DNA of 64,000 nucleotides from Vicinamibacterales bacterium (GCA_035699745.1 DASSPH010000044.1:1-64000), one strand, 5' to 3'; numbered from the stretch's first letter, positions 36,861 through 45,711 are shown. Numbers and translations: made by a program. Notes: generated by a model not told the origin, from the sequence alone.

Positions 36861-37790
36861 TTACAGCGCCGCCAGCGTGCGCGCCAGTCCCTCGGTCAGC
36901 GGAGTCATCCGTAGACCCAGATCCGCTTCCGCCGGGCTGCTGTCCAGCGACCAGTCGTGCTGGAAGATCTGCACCACGCCGCGGTCGAGCAGCGGCGGCC
37001 GCCGGCGCAGCGACGCGTACGCCTCGTTCGCGATTGCCGCCGCGACGGCCAGCGCGGCCGGCATCCGCCGCGGCAGGGCGCGGCCGAGCGCGTCCCGCAG
37101 GAACTCGTAAATCGAGCGCTGCGGGGCGTTGACCCCGCCGGCGACGTATTCCCGTCCCGGAGACGGATGGGTGAGGGCGGCGACGTGCGCCTCTGCGACG
37201 TCGTCCACGAAGGCGAACGACCACAGGCGCTCCGGGCCGATCGCCGCGGCCAGACGCCCGCGCAGGTGATCGCGCATGAGCCGCCCGACGAGATCGCCTT
37301 CGGTCGCCGGCCCCGGACCGTAGATCACACCGGGATACAGCGTGACCACCGGCACGCCTTCCGCGGCCGCGCGCCGCGCCACGTCGCGGGCCGCCACCTT
37401 CGTGCGCTGGTAGTGATTCGCCGTGAGGACCTGCGGGCTGTCGGCGGGCGGCAGCGCCAGGAACGAGGACGTGTAGACGACGCGCGGGATCTGCAGTTCG
37501 CGGGCGGCGGAAAGCACCGACTGGAGCCCGCCGACATTGATCGCGTCGAACTCGGACGGATCCCGGCGCCACCGCGCCACCAGCGCCGCCGTGTGGCAGA
37601 TCGCATCCGCCTCTGCCGCGGCGGCCGTCACGGCGCGAGTGTCGCGAACGTCGCCCCGGAGCATCCGGCCGGGCAGCGCCGCGAGGGGAGCCTGACGCGC
37701 GAACACGATCGGTTCGTGTCCGCCGCGCGCCAGCGCCCGCACGATCGCCGACCCCAGATATCCGGTGCCGCCTGTGACCAGCACCCGCAT
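36861..37790 (-). CDS. NAD-dependent epimerase/dehydratase family protein
   Basis: 309 residues, extended short-chain dehydrogenase fold. Nucleotide motif VTGGTGYLGSAI (about 5-16); active-site YQRTK; YTSSFLALP before it carries the catalytic Ser/Thr. It resembles the HpnA/dihydroflavonol-reductase-like branch, but substrate is unknown. TAATCT (minus strand, 37802-37797) ends 6 nt before the ATG, so leaderless. An octamer array separates it from the divergent rhomboid gene. Confidence 0.85.
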   Translation of the reverse strand: MRVLVTGGTGYLGSAIVRALARGGHEPIVFARQAPLAALPGRMLRGDVRDTRAVTAAAAEADAICHTAALVARWRRDPSEFDAINVGGLQSVLSAARELQIPRVVYTSSFLALPPADSPQVLTANHYQRTKVAARDVARRAAAEGVPVVTLYPGVIYGPGPATEGDLVGRLMRDHLRGRLAAAIGPERLWSFAFVDDVAEAHVAALTHPSPGREYVAGGVNAPQRSIYEFLRDALGRALPRRMPAALAVAAAIANEAYASLRRRPPLLDRGVVQIFQHDWSLDSSPAEADLGLRMTPLTEGLARTLAAL

Positions 37791-37824
37791 GTCGGCAGAT
37801 TACCCGATTGTCGCCCCTCGATGG

Positions 37825-37912
37825 CCCGATCACCCGATGACCCGATCACCCGATCACCCGATGGCCCGATCACCCGATGGCCCGATCACCCGATGGCCCG
37901 ATCACCCGATAT
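37825..37912. repeat. Octamer array (CCCGATCA / CCCGATGG), 11 units
   Basis: Eleven exact 8-bp-spaced units of CCCGATNN fill most of the divergent intergenic region; the last is CCCGATAT and runs into TAGACT. The array lies between the -10 box of the epimerase (37802-37797) and the presumed promoter of the rhomboid gene. Unit number could vary by slippage and change spacing, but that is untested. Confidence 0.85.
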
Positions 37913-37927
37913 AGACTTAAGCTCCTG

Positions 37928-38800
37928 ATGTTCCGCCAGAAAACGGGCTCCGTCGTCTGCGCCTCGTGCGGCTCGCTGGTCGGGGTGAACGACGACAAGT
38001 GCTACACCTGCGGGCGGCGCAATCCCGGCCTGTGGGGCTTCGGTCCCGTGCTGCGGCGGTTCGGCAACGATCTCGGCTTCGTCTCGCTGATTCTCTACGG
38101 CTCGATTGCCGTGTATTTCCTTTCGCTGGTGCTGACGGTTCTCGCGGGCGGAAACCTGCTCGGCGGCAGCGCGTTCTCGATTCTCGGCCCCGCCCCTGGA
38201 ATCAACTATCTCCTCGGCGCGTCCGGGGCGCGGCCGGTGTTCTACGACGGGCGGTGGTGGACGCTCCTCAGCGCCGGCTGGCTGCACGCCGGCGCGCTCC
38301 ACATCCTCTTCAACATGATGTGGGTGCGCGATCTCGGACCCGCCGTGGCCGAGATGTACGGCGCCGCGCGGATGGTGATCATCTACACCATCGGATGCAT
38401 CGGCGGGTTTCTGCTGACGTCGCTGCTGGGCGCCTATTTCCCGTTCATCCCGTTCCTGTCCGGGGCGTACCAGTCGGTCGGCGCGTCCGCGCCCATCTTC
38501 GGCCTGCTCGGCGCGCTGGTTCACTACGGACGCCGCGGCGGCAGCAGTCTGGTGGGGTCGACGGCGTTGAACTTCGCGATCACGGCCGGCATCTTCGGTC
38601 TGATCATGCCCGGGATCGACAACTCCGCTCACCTCGGCGGCTTCATCGGCGGGTATCTCGCCAGCATGTGGCTCGATCCATTGAAGCCGGAGCGCATGGA
38701 TCACTTCATCATCGCCGCGCTGTGCCTGCTGGCGACCGCTCTGGCCGTGATCGCCTCGATCGGCAGCACGGTGCTGCGAGTCCTCGCCTCGAATGCGTAA
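37928..38800 (+). CDS. Rhomboid-family intramembrane serine protease with N-terminal zinc ribbon
   Basis: 290 residues. A zinc ribbon (Cys11, Cys14, Cys25, Cys28) precedes six or seven membrane helices. The catalytic dyad is Ser187 in VGASAPIFG and His235 in NSAHLGG; HAGALHILFNM is the usual L1-H2 motif. It cleaves membrane proteins within the bilayer. The cytoplasmic zinc ribbon is an added module. The next gene overlaps by 8 bp. Confidence 0.9.
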   Translation: MFRQKTGSVVCASCGSLVGVNDDKCYTCGRRNPGLWGFGPVLRRFGNDLGFVSLILYGSIAVYFLSLVLTVLAGGNLLGGSAFSILGPAPGINYLLGASGARPVFYDGRWWTLLSAGWLHAGALHILFNMMWVRDLGPAVAEMYGAARMVIIYTIGCIGGFLLTSLLGAYFPFIPFLSGAYQSVGASAPIFGLLGALVHYGRRGGSSLVGSTALNFAITAGIFGLIMPGIDNSAHLGGFIGGYLASMWLDPLKPERMDHFIIAALCLLATALAVIASIGSTVLRVLASNA

Positions 38801-39809
38801 ACCGGTCGTCGTCATCACCGGGGCCGGCGGCGAGATCGGCCACGGCCTCATCAACCGGCTTGCCGAGCGCGGCGACCGGCGCATCGTCACCATCGACGTC
38901 TCGCGTCTGGACGACTCGATCGCCCGGAAGGTCGATCGCGAGATCACGGGCTCGATCACGGACGTCGCGCTGCTCGAGCGGCTCATGGCGGAGTTCGAGG
39001 TGGACCTGATCTTCCATCTCGCCGCGCTGCTGTCGACCCGATCCGAGTTCACGCCCGTCGCCGCGCACCAGGTCAACGTCGAGGGCACGCTGCACCTGCT
39101 CGAATTCGCGCAGCACGAAGCGGAATCGCACGGCCGCCCCGTCGTCTTTCTGTATCCGTCGTCGATTGCCGCGTACGGATTGCCGGATCTCGCCACCAAG
39201 AACAGCGCCGGGAAGGTCAAGGAAGACGACTACCTGCATCCGACGACGATGTACGGGTGCAACAAGCTGTATTGCGAGATGCTGGGCAATTACTACGCGC
39301 GGCACTACAAACAGCTGGCGGCGGAGGTGGCGAGCGGGAAGGTGGATTTCCGGTGCGTGCGGTTCCCGGGACTGATCTCCGCGGTGACGGTGCCGTCGGG
39401 AGGGACGTCCGACTACGCGCCCGAGATGATTCACGCCGCGGCGAAAGGGGAGCCGTACGGCTGTTTCGTCCGGCCCGACACGCGGATTCCATTCATGGCC
39501 ATGCCGGACGGCGTGGACGCGCTGCTGACGCTCGCCGCCGCGCCGCGCGACCGCCTGCAGCGGACCGCCTACAACGTGGGCGCATTCAGTCCGGCGGCGG
39601 AAGAGATCCGCGGCGTGGTCACCCGGGCGTTCCCGAATGCCGCGGTCTCGTGGAGCCCGGATCGCAAGCGCCAGGCGATCGTCGATTCATGGCCGGCGGA
39701 CGTCGACGACGCTGCCGCACGCCGCGACTGGGGCTTCGCCCCCCGCTACGACTTCGCGCGCGCGTTCAGCGAGTATCTGATTCCGACGATCAGGAAGCGG
39801 TACGCGTAG
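38793..39809 (+). CDS. NAD-dependent epimerase family protein, similar to short-chain L-threonine 3-dehydrogenase
   Basis: 338 residues. VVVITGAGGEIGHGL binds NAD; the active site is YGCNK in HPTTMYGCNKLYCEM. The block TSDYAPEMIHAAAKGEPYGCFVRPDTRIPFMAMPDGVDA closely resembles SDR-type L-threonine dehydrogenases, which oxidise threonine to 2-amino-3-ketobutyrate. The assignment is moderate because many epimerases share this fold. Overlaps the rhomboid gene by 8 bp. Confidence 0.75.
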   Translation: MRKPVVVITGAGGEIGHGLINRLAERGDRRIVTIDVSRLDDSIARKVDREITGSITDVALLERLMAEFEVDLIFHLAALLSTRSEFTPVAAHQVNVEGTLHLLEFAQHEAESHGRPVVFLYPSSIAAYGLPDLATKNSAGKVKEDDYLHPTTMYGCNKLYCEMLGNYYARHYKQLAAEVASGKVDFRCVRFPGLISAVTVPSGGTSDYAPEMIHAAAKGEPYGCFVRPDTRIPFMAMPDGVDALLTLAAAPRDRLQRTAYNVGAFSPAAEEIRGVVTRAFPNAAVSWSPDRKRQAIVDSWPADVDDAAARRDWGFAPRYDFARAFSEYLIPTIRKRYA

Positions 39810-39827
39810 GTCCTGTCCGCCGGCCGC

Positions 39828-40187
39828 TTATCGGGCCGGGATCCACTCCGGCGGCGGATGAATGGTTGGCAGCGGGGTCGGACCGGGATCGGGGCGGCCG
39901 CTGCCCTCGAGGCGGCTGACCGCGCGGACCGTCATGTCGTGATCGCACGTGATCTGGCAGGACAGGCGCACCCCGACGTGGCCGCGCGCGGCGAGCACCT
40001 GCTTCTCCGCGACCGTCATCCGGTCGGGCTCTCCGTCGAGAAACTGGACGCGGCACGTCGTACACCGGGCGTTGCCGCCGCAGGCGTGGAGCACGTCGAC
40101 CTTGGCGTCCTGCTCGATCGCGAGCACGAGCCGCTTGCCGGCTTCGACGTCCACCGGCGCATGACCTTCAACCGTCAATCTGGGCAT
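39828..40187 (-). CDS. 2Fe-2S ferredoxin
   Basis: 119 residues. The plant-type cluster motif is CGGNARCTTC with a distal Cys in RLSCQITCD. EAGKRLVLAIEQDAKVDVLHACGG resembles adrenodoxin/cyclase-type ferredoxins. The Pro-rich C-terminal extension (about 100-119) is unusual. TATGAT (minus strand, 40199-40194) ends 6 nt before the ATG, predicting a leaderless mRNA. The partner enzyme is not evident from the neighbours. Confidence 0.88.
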   Translation of the reverse strand: MPRLTVEGHAPVDVEAGKRLVLAIEQDAKVDVLHACGGNARCTTCRVQFLDGEPDRMTVAEKQVLAARGHVGVRLSCQITCDHDMTVRAVSRLEGSGRPDPGPTPLPTIHPPPEWIPAR

Positions 40188-40260
40188 CCGCCGATCATAT
40201 CGGACTCCCGCGACAACCCGCGAACCGTCAGCGCAAGCGACCGCCAAGCGGAGAGCGGCG

Positions 40261-40283
40261 GGCGGGTGCGGCCCGCCTTTCTT
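40261..40283 (+). terminator. Hairpin with T-rich tail at the 3' end of the SulP gene
   Basis: GGCGGG (40261-40266), loop TGCGG and CCCGCC (40272-40277) are followed by TTTCTT on the plus strand. No plus-strand gene ends here, so it may end read-through from 39809 or only mark the minus-strand SulP end, where the stem alone would act. Confidence 0.3.
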
Positions 40284-41953
40284 CACGCCGCCTTCGAGGC
40301 GTGCAGCTCCGCCGCCCGGCGCAGCGCGGACGCGATGTCCGGACAGATGTTCTCGTCCCCGAGGTGCGCGTGGAAACGGGCCTGCGTCATCACGGCGGCC
40401 GGCTGATCGCGCGCGCCGCAGACGATCAGCGTCCGCCCCGTCGCCCGCAGGCGATCCGCGAGATCCTCGAGCGCGCGCAGCCCCGTGCCGTCGATCGCCG
40501 TCATGTAGCGCAGACGCAGAATGACGATGTCCGGCAGCGCGTCGAGCTGCGCGGTGATCACCCCGAGGTTGTCGGCCGCGCCGAACAGGAACGGCCCCTG
40601 GATCTTGAACACGCTGAGATACGTCGGGATCGACTTGTCGTGGAGGCCGTGCACCCGCGCCGTCTCGAGGAACTTCGGCGTGACCTTGGATACCGTCGTC
40701 GTCACGGCGACGCGGCGGATGAACGTCAGCGCCGCCAGGGTCATGCCGACCTCGACGGCCAGCGTGAGATCGGCGAATACCGTCAGCGCGAACGTGACCG
40801 CCCAGACGGCGATGTCGGTCTTGGTCAGCCGCAGCACCTTCGGGATCTCGTGCCACTCGCCCATGTTCCACGACACCATGAGCAGAATCGCCGCGAGCAC
40901 GGGCATCGGAATGAACCTCGCCAGCGGCGCGGCGACGAGCAGCACGACGAGCAGTGTCACGGCGTGGAGCATGCCGGACACCGGGGTCCGCGCGCCGGAG
41001 CGGATGTTGGTCGCGGTACGGGCGATGGCGCCCGTCGCGGGCAGGCCGCCGAACAGCGGCGAGGCGATGTTGGCGATCCCCTGCGCCACCAGTTCGGTGT
41101 TCGGATTGTGGCGGTCGCCGCCCATGCGATCGGCGACGACGGCGGAGAGCAATGATTCGATCGCGCCGAGCAGCGCGACCGTGATCGCCGGCCGGATCAA
41201 CGCGGGGATGAGGGCTGCCTGGAACTCGGGAATTTCCAGGCGAGGCAGGCCGGACGGGATCCCGCCGAACCGGCTGCCCACGGTCTCGATGCCGGCGCCG
41301 GTCAGCAGCGCCGCCGCCGTGCCGAGGACGAGCGCGACGATCGCGCCCGGAACCCTCGGCAGCCAGCGCCGCAACAGGATCATTCCGGCCAGCGAGACGA
41401 CGCCGAAGGCGGCGGCAGCCGGCGAGAACGTGCCGGCGCTCCCGACCAGCGTCTCGATCCGCGCCGCGAACTCGGACGGCACGCTCGCGATCTGCAGGCC
41501 GAAGAAGTCCCGGATTTGCGTGCTCGCGATCAGCACGGCGATGCCGTTGGTGAAGCCGATCACGACCGGCCGCGGCAGGTACTTGACCGCGGTCCCCATG
41601 CCGGTGACGCCGAGCGCGACCAGGATCACGCCCGCCATCATCGTCACCATGAACAGTCCGTTGACGCCGTGGGTGGTGACGATGCCGGCGATGACGACGA
41701 CGAAGGCGCCGGTGGGCCCGCCGATCTGGAAGCGCGAACCGCCGAACGCGGAGATGAGGAAGCCGGTGACGATGGCGCAGTAAATGCCGGCTTCAGGGGG
41801 GAGCCCCGAGGCGATCGCGAAGGCCATCGCCAGCGGCAGCGCTACCAGGCCGACCGTGACGCCCGCGCCGATATCCGCGGCGAACGTCGGCCAGGAATAG
41901 ACGCGCAGCGCCCGCACGGAGGCGGGCATCCAACGAGAACGCGAGTGGCGCAT
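40283..41953 (-). CDS. SulP-family anion transporter with STAS domain
   Basis: 556 residues from the ATG at 41953 (other in-frame starts exist). About 11-12 membrane helices begin at ADIGAGVTVGLVALPLAMAFAIASGLPPEAGIYCA, the SulP signature. A cytoplasmic STAS domain (about 430-545) ends the protein: FLFGAADNLGVITAQLDALPDIVILRLRYMTAIDGTGLRALEDLADRL. Substrate could be sulfate, bicarbonate or another anion. TACAAT (minus strand, 41982-41977) is a plausible -10 box with a short leader. It diverges from a Usp-like gene. Confidence 0.9.
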   Translation of the reverse strand: MRHSRSRWMPASVRALRVYSWPTFAADIGAGVTVGLVALPLAMAFAIASGLPPEAGIYCAIVTGFLISAFGGSRFQIGGPTGAFVVVIAGIVTTHGVNGLFMVTMMAGVILVALGVTGMGTAVKYLPRPVVIGFTNGIAVLIASTQIRDFFGLQIASVPSEFAARIETLVGSAGTFSPAAAAFGVVSLAGMILLRRWLPRVPGAIVALVLGTAAALLTGAGIETVGSRFGGIPSGLPRLEIPEFQAALIPALIRPAITVALLGAIESLLSAVVADRMGGDRHNPNTELVAQGIANIASPLFGGLPATGAIARTATNIRSGARTPVSGMLHAVTLLVVLLVAAPLARFIPMPVLAAILLMVSWNMGEWHEIPKVLRLTKTDIAVWAVTFALTVFADLTLAVEVGMTLAALTFIRRVAVTTTVSKVTPKFLETARVHGLHDKSIPTYLSVFKIQGPFLFGAADNLGVITAQLDALPDIVILRLRYMTAIDGTGLRALEDLADRLRATGRTLIVCGARDQPAAVMTQARFHAHLGDENICPDIASALRRAAELHASKAA

Positions 41954-42014
41954 GTACGAAATCGGGGGAGACCTCGATTGTACCACGGCATCGCGTATGC
42001 ATCGCGATCGGGCG

Positions 42015-42425
42015 ATGGAGATGAACAGCATCCGGCGGGTGCTGCTGCACGGCAGCAGCGATGAAGCGTTCGACGCGTCGGCGCGGTTCGCGGCGCGGCT
42101 GGTGGAAAAGTTCGGCGCGGAGCTGCACGTCGTCTACATCGTCGAGCAGCCGTTGTCGGCGGGATGGACGGCAGAGATGGCGGCCGACAAGCTGCCCGAA
42201 CTGCATCAGGGGATCGAGGCCGAGGCGCGCGAACGGCTCGCACGGCTGCTGCCGGCGGGACAGGACTCGGTCGTCGTCGCCATCCGCACCGGCGACGCGG
42301 CGGACGAGCTGATCCGTTACACGACGGAGAACCTGATCGACCTCGCGATCGTTCAGGGCGGCGACCGGCACGTCCACGCGCTGCTCGACAAAGGGCGCTG
42401 CGCGCTCCTGGTTCTGCGGAAGTAG
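42015..42425 (+). CDS. Universal stress protein-like (UspA fold) protein
   Basis: About 136 residues. IRRVLLHGSSDEAFDASARFAARLVEKFGAELHVVYIVE starts a Usp-like alpha/beta fold, and DLAIVQGGDRHVHALL with LLDKGRCALLVLRK ends it. The ATP-binding G-x2-G-x9-G(S/T) motif is not clear, so it may be a non-ATP-binding member. Start is uncertain (ATG at 41997, 42015 or 42021). It is divergent from the SulP transporter, a pairing common for SulP genes. Confidence 0.7.
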   Translation: MEMNSIRRVLLHGSSDEAFDASARFAARLVEKFGAELHVVYIVEQPLSAGWTAEMAADKLPELHQGIEAEARERLARLLPAGQDSVVVAIRTGDAADELIRYTTENLIDLAIVQGGDRHVHALLDKGRCALLVLRK

Positions 42426-42448
42426 CCGGCGGAGCCTGCGCCGCCGGC
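42425..42448 (+). terminator. GC-rich hairpin after the Usp-like gene
   Basis: GCCGGCGG (42425-42432) and CCGCCGGC (42441-42448) form a perfect 8-bp stem with an 8-nt loop, starting within the TAG stop. No T-run follows. It separates this gene from the aat promoter. Confidence 0.5.
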
Positions 42449-42479
42449 GAAGCCGGAGCTTGCGGGATATCCTCAGCTG

Positions 42480-43055
42480 GTGATTTCCGCCGACACGCTG
42501 CTGACCGCGTACGCCAGCGGCTGGTTTCCCATGGCCTACGCGCCCGGCGACATCCGCTGGTACTCGCCCGATCCGCGCGGGATCATTCCGCTCGACGCCT
42601 TCCACGCCCCGCGCCGGCTGGCGCGGACGGTACGGCAGTCGCGCTTCGAGGTGCGAGTGGACTCCGACTTCCGCGGCGTCATCAGCGCATGCGCGTCGCG
42701 CCGCGACGCCGACGGCAACTGGATAGACGACGAGATCCTCGAAAGCTACTGCGCGCTGCACGACGTCGGCTTCGCCCACTCGGTCGAGACCTGGCAGGAC
42801 GGCGCGCTGGTCGGCGGGCTGTACGGCGTGGCGCTGAAAGGGGCGTTCTTCGGCGAATCGATGTTCCACCGCGAGCGCGACGCCTCCAAGGTGGCGCTGA
42901 GCGCGCTGGTCGATCGCCTGCGCGCGCGCGGCTTCGTGCTGCTCGACACCCAGTGGGTGACCGACCACCTGCTGCAGTTCGGCGCGATCGAGATACCGCG
43001 CCGCCGCTACCTGCGACTGCTCGATCAGGCGCTGCGCGTCGACGCGGCGTTCTGA
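42480..43055 (+). CDS. aat: Leucyl/phenylalanyl-tRNA-protein transferase
   Basis: Adds Leu or Phe to N-terminal Arg/Lys of proteins for degradation by ClpAP via ClpS. 191 residues. [68 protein letters not shown] and [16 protein letters not shown] are family signatures. The GTG start has GATATC ending 8 nt upstream and no Shine-Dalgarno site. Convergent with apaG. Confidence 0.95.
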   Translation: MISADTLLTAYASGWFPMAYAPGDIRWYSPDPRGIIPLDAFHAPRRLARTVRQSRFEVRVDSDFRGVISACASRRDADGNWIDDEILESYCALHDVGFAHSVETWQDGALVGGLYGVALKGAFFGESMFHRERDASKVALSALVDRLRARGFVLLDTQWVTDHLLQFGAIEIPRRRYLRLLDQALRVDAAF

Positions 43056-43067
43056 CGGCCGCGCGGC

Positions 43068-43457
43068 TCAGTGGACGGTGTAAGGCTCGCTGAGGGTGAA
43101 GGGGGCGATCTTGACGTCGAACGCCTCGCCGCTCGCATTGACCATCTGGTAGGTGCCTTCCATCACGCCGAAGGGCGTGGCGAGCGGACATCCCGAGGTA
43201 TAGGTGAACGAGTCTCCCGGCGCGAGGACCGGCTGCTTGCCGACCACCCCGGGTCCGCGCACCTCCTCGACACGCCCGGTCCCGTCGGTGATGATCCAGT
43301 GGCGGGTGAGCAGCTGCGCGGTTTCCGTGCCCTCGTTGGAGATCGTGATCGTGTAGAGGAAGAACCATTGATTCTGCGAGGGCTGGGATCGCTCCGGCGC
43401 ATACTCGGATTCCACGTAAACCTTGATGCCCCGGGTGATCGCCTCGGACGTGAACAT
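43068..43457 (-). CDS. apaG: ApaG domain protein
   Basis: 129 residues with an FN3-like fold. YAPERSQPSQNQWFFLYTITISNEG, LLTRHWIITDGTGRVEEVRGPGVVGKQPVLAPGDSFTYTSGCPL and MEGTYQMV are classic ApaG blocks. Function is not settled (related to pyrophosphate/cobalt phenotypes in enterobacteria). TATCAT (minus strand, 43469-43464) ends 6 nt before the ATG, next to an octamer array. Confidence 0.93.
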   Translation of the reverse strand: MFTSEAITRGIKVYVESEYAPERSQPSQNQWFFLYTITISNEGTETAQLLTRHWIITDGTGRVEEVRGPGVVGKQPVLAPGDSFTYTSGCPLATPFGVMEGTYQMVNASGEAFDVKIAPFTLSEPYTVH

Positions 43458-43470
43458 GAAGCCATGATAG

Positions 43471-43502
43471 TTTGGAAATTTGGGAATTTGGAAATTTGGG
43501 AA
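43471..43502. repeat. Octamer array TTTGGAAA / TTTGGGAA, four units
   Basis: Four perfect 8-bp units alternate TTTGGAAA and TTTGGGAA just upstream of apaG (minus strand) and at the start of the small Cys-rich ORF (plus strand). It is AT-rich against a GC-rich background. The same octamer family reappears as an inverted hairpin at 45713-45811, so the pair brackets the aconitase block. Confidence 0.8.
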
Positions 43503-43693
43503 TCTCGCCTGACGCCGGGCTCTGCGCGACGTGCGCGCATGCCAGGGCGATCGTCAGCGACCGCGGTTCGATCTTCCTTTCCTGCCTGAGATCGAAGACC
43601 GATCCGCGGTTTCCGCGCTATCCGCGCCTGCCGGTGGTCGCGTGTATTGGCTATGATGAGAAGTCATGCACACCATCCAGCCCGCGAGATTGA
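43496..43693 (+). CDS. Small Cys-rich (zinc-binding) conserved-type protein
   Basis: About 65 residues. LCATCAHARAIVSDRGSIF, then CLRSKTDPRFPRYPRLPV and ACIGYD, with four Cys in a CxxC-C-C pattern likely to bind zinc; the wording resembles a small family I have seen in other bacteria, but I cannot name it. The start is unclear: no ATG, with TTG at 43496 or 43472 inside the octamer array. The last 28 bp overlap the aconitase gene. An in-frame Cys pattern this ordered is unlikely to be a chance shadow. Confidence 0.5.
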   Translation: MGISPDAGLCATCAHARAIVSDRGSIFLSCLRSKTDPRFPRYPRLPVVACIGYDEKSCTPSSPRD

Positions 43694-45711
43694 GGGCGGG
43701 CGTCTCCACGGCGGACATTCCCGACCACAGCCGTGACGGCGCGGCGGCGCACGACGATCGGCTGATCCGAGGCCGCGCGCTGATCTTCTGGGATCCCGCC
43801 AGTCCCACGCCGAAGAAGCGCGACGCGATCGATACCGATCAGATCACGCCCGCCGCCGACTGCGTGTCGGAGAGTCTCGAGACGCTGGACGAGCGCTGGA
43901 AGGCGGGATCGTTCCGCTACCTGATGCCGGATTTCCGCGCCCGCGTGCATCGCGGCGAGACGTTCGTCATTGCCGGCGACCGCTTCGCGATCGGATCCTC
44001 GCGCGAGATGAGCCCGGCCGGTTTGAAAGGGGTCGCCGAGGAAGCCGGCCTGCAGATGGTGGTGGTCTGCGGCCACAACATGGGCGACATCTTCCGCCGC
44101 AACGCCTTCAACCTCGGCCTGCACGTCGTGCAGAGTCCGGACGCGGTCGCCGACGCGCAGGACGGCGACGAGCTCACGTTCGATCCGCTGACCCGCCGGC
44201 TCGCGAACGTGACCCGGGGAAAGACCTACGAGCCGGTCCCGCTCTCCCCGAAGGAAGAGGAGATCCGCCGCGGCGGCGGCATCTTCGAGGTGGGCCGCCG
44301 CGAGTTCCGCGCGTCGGTGGCGACGGCGCCGTCGATCGACTGGGCCGATCCCGACGCCGCGCGCGGCATGACGACGACAGAGCAGATCGTCTGGGCGCAC
44401 CGCGTCGACAAGGATCTGAAGCCGTCGGATCTCAGGCCGGGCACCACGCTGCGGGTGTATGCCGATCTGCTGCCGGCGTCCGACGGCACGGCTCCGTTCG
44501 CCATCCATACGTTCAACCAGATCACGGGCGGGAACACCATCTACCCGCGGCAGGCGGCCATCGCCAACGATCACTTCGTCTTCACCGGCAGCGCCGTGGA
44601 CGACAAACAGACCGGCATCGGCCGCGAGTTCGCGCGCCGGCAGGCGATGGTGAAGCCGTACTACGCGACGCCGGGCGACGGCATCTTCCACTTCTATTTT
44701 CCCGAACAGGGGCTGGTGATGCCGGGACAGTTCATTCCCGGCGCCGATTCGCACAGCCGCGCCTACGGCGCCTACGGCGCCGTCGGCATCGGCGTCGGAT
44801 CGACGACGCTCGGGTTCGGCTGGGCGACCGGCTACATCTATTTCACGCTCGCCAGGGCGCGCCGCGTCCGCTTCGACGGACGCCTGCAGCCGTGGGTCAG
44901 CGGCAAGGACATCGTCCTCGAGCTGCTGCGCCGCTGGGGCGCGAAGCAGTCGCAGGGCATGTCAGTGGAGCTGGTCGACGCCAATCGGCAACTGCCGATC
45001 GCGTATCGCAACACGATCGCCAACATGATGGCGGAGGCCGAGGCGTTGAACGGGATCTTCGCGCCCGACGAGACGACCTGCGAGTGGTTCCGGCAGAAGG
45101 GGCTCACCGCGCTGCCGTATCCGCCGATCGCGCCCGGGAGCGAGGCGCGCTACGAGATCGACGAAGCGTTCGATCTGTCCGCGGTGCGGCCGATGATCGC
45201 CAAGCCGTTCAGCCCCGGCAACGCGTTTCCCGCCGAGGAGGTCGCCCGCGAGCGCATCACCTTCGACAAGGCGATGATCGGCTCGTGCACGAACGGGAGC
45301 TATGACGACCTGCTGCAGGCGGCGCTCGTCATGCGCGCGGCACGCCGGACGGGGGCCACCAGAGTGGATCGCGAGTTCCGCATCTTCCCGGGCTCGGGAG
45401 GCGTCGGACGTCAGATCGAGCAGCCCGACCCGCGCCTGGGCGGCGAGTCGATCGCGCAGGTGTTCCGGGCGGCCGGCGGAGAGATCCGGCAATCCTGGTG
45501 CGGCCCGTGCTTCGGCCAGGGACCGGACGCGCTGACCGCCGGCCAGCGCGCCATCACCTCGTTCAACCGCAACTGGCAGAACCGCATGGGGCTCGGCGGC
45601 GAAGGCTATCTCGCCAGCCCCGCGGTCGTCGCCGCGTCCGCGCTCGTCGGCTACATGGCACCGCCAAGCGAGCTGGGACTCACCTGGGACCCCGACCAGT
45701 TCGGAGCCTAG
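43666..45711 (+). CDS. Aconitase-family hydratase with N-terminal swivel domain
   Basis: 681 residues. Residues about 1-225 are a LeuD/aconitase swivel domain (DAIDTDQITPA, AIGSSREMSPAGL, MGDIFRRNAFNLGL). Residues about 235-681 are the LeuC-like catalytic part (ADSHSRAYGAYGAVGIGVGSTT) with [4Fe-4S] ligands Cys541 (GSCTNGS), Cys612 and Cys615 (WCGPCFGQG). This swivel-first order matches AcnB, but the AcnB HEAT domain is missing. It is a likely paralogue for citrate, homocitrate or another substrate. TATGAT ends 8 nt before the ATG. A canonical acnA is at 26985. Confidence 0.88.
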   Translation: MHTIQPARLRAGVSTADIPDHSRDGAAAHDDRLIRGRALIFWDPASPTPKKRDAIDTDQITPAADCVSESLETLDERWKAGSFRYLMPDFRARVHRGETFVIAGDRFAIGSSREMSPAGLKGVAEEAGLQMVVVCGHNMGDIFRRNAFNLGLHVVQSPDAVADAQDGDELTFDPLTRRLANVTRGKTYEPVPLSPKEEEIRRGGGIFEVGRREFRASVATAPSIDWADPDAARGMTTTEQIVWAHRVDKDLKPSDLRPGTTLRVYADLLPASDGTAPFAIHTFNQITGGNTIYPRQAAIANDHFVFTGSAVDDKQTGIGREFARRQAMVKPYYATPGDGIFHFYFPEQGLVMPGQFIPGADSHSRAYGAYGAVGIGVGSTTLGFGWATGYIYFTLARARRVRFDGRLQPWVSGKDIVLELLRRWGAKQSQGMSVELVDANRQLPIAYRNTIANMMAEAEALNGIFAPDETTCEWFRQKGLTALPYPPIAPGSEARYEIDEAFDLSAVRPMIAKPFSPGNAFPAEEVARERITFDKAMIGSCTNGSYDDLLQAALVMRAARRTGATRVDREFRIFPGSGGVGRQIEQPDPRLGGESIAQVFRAAGGEIRQSWCGPCFGQGPDALTAGQRAITSFNRNWQNRMGLGGEGYLASPAVVAASALVGYMAPPSELGLTWDPDQFGA

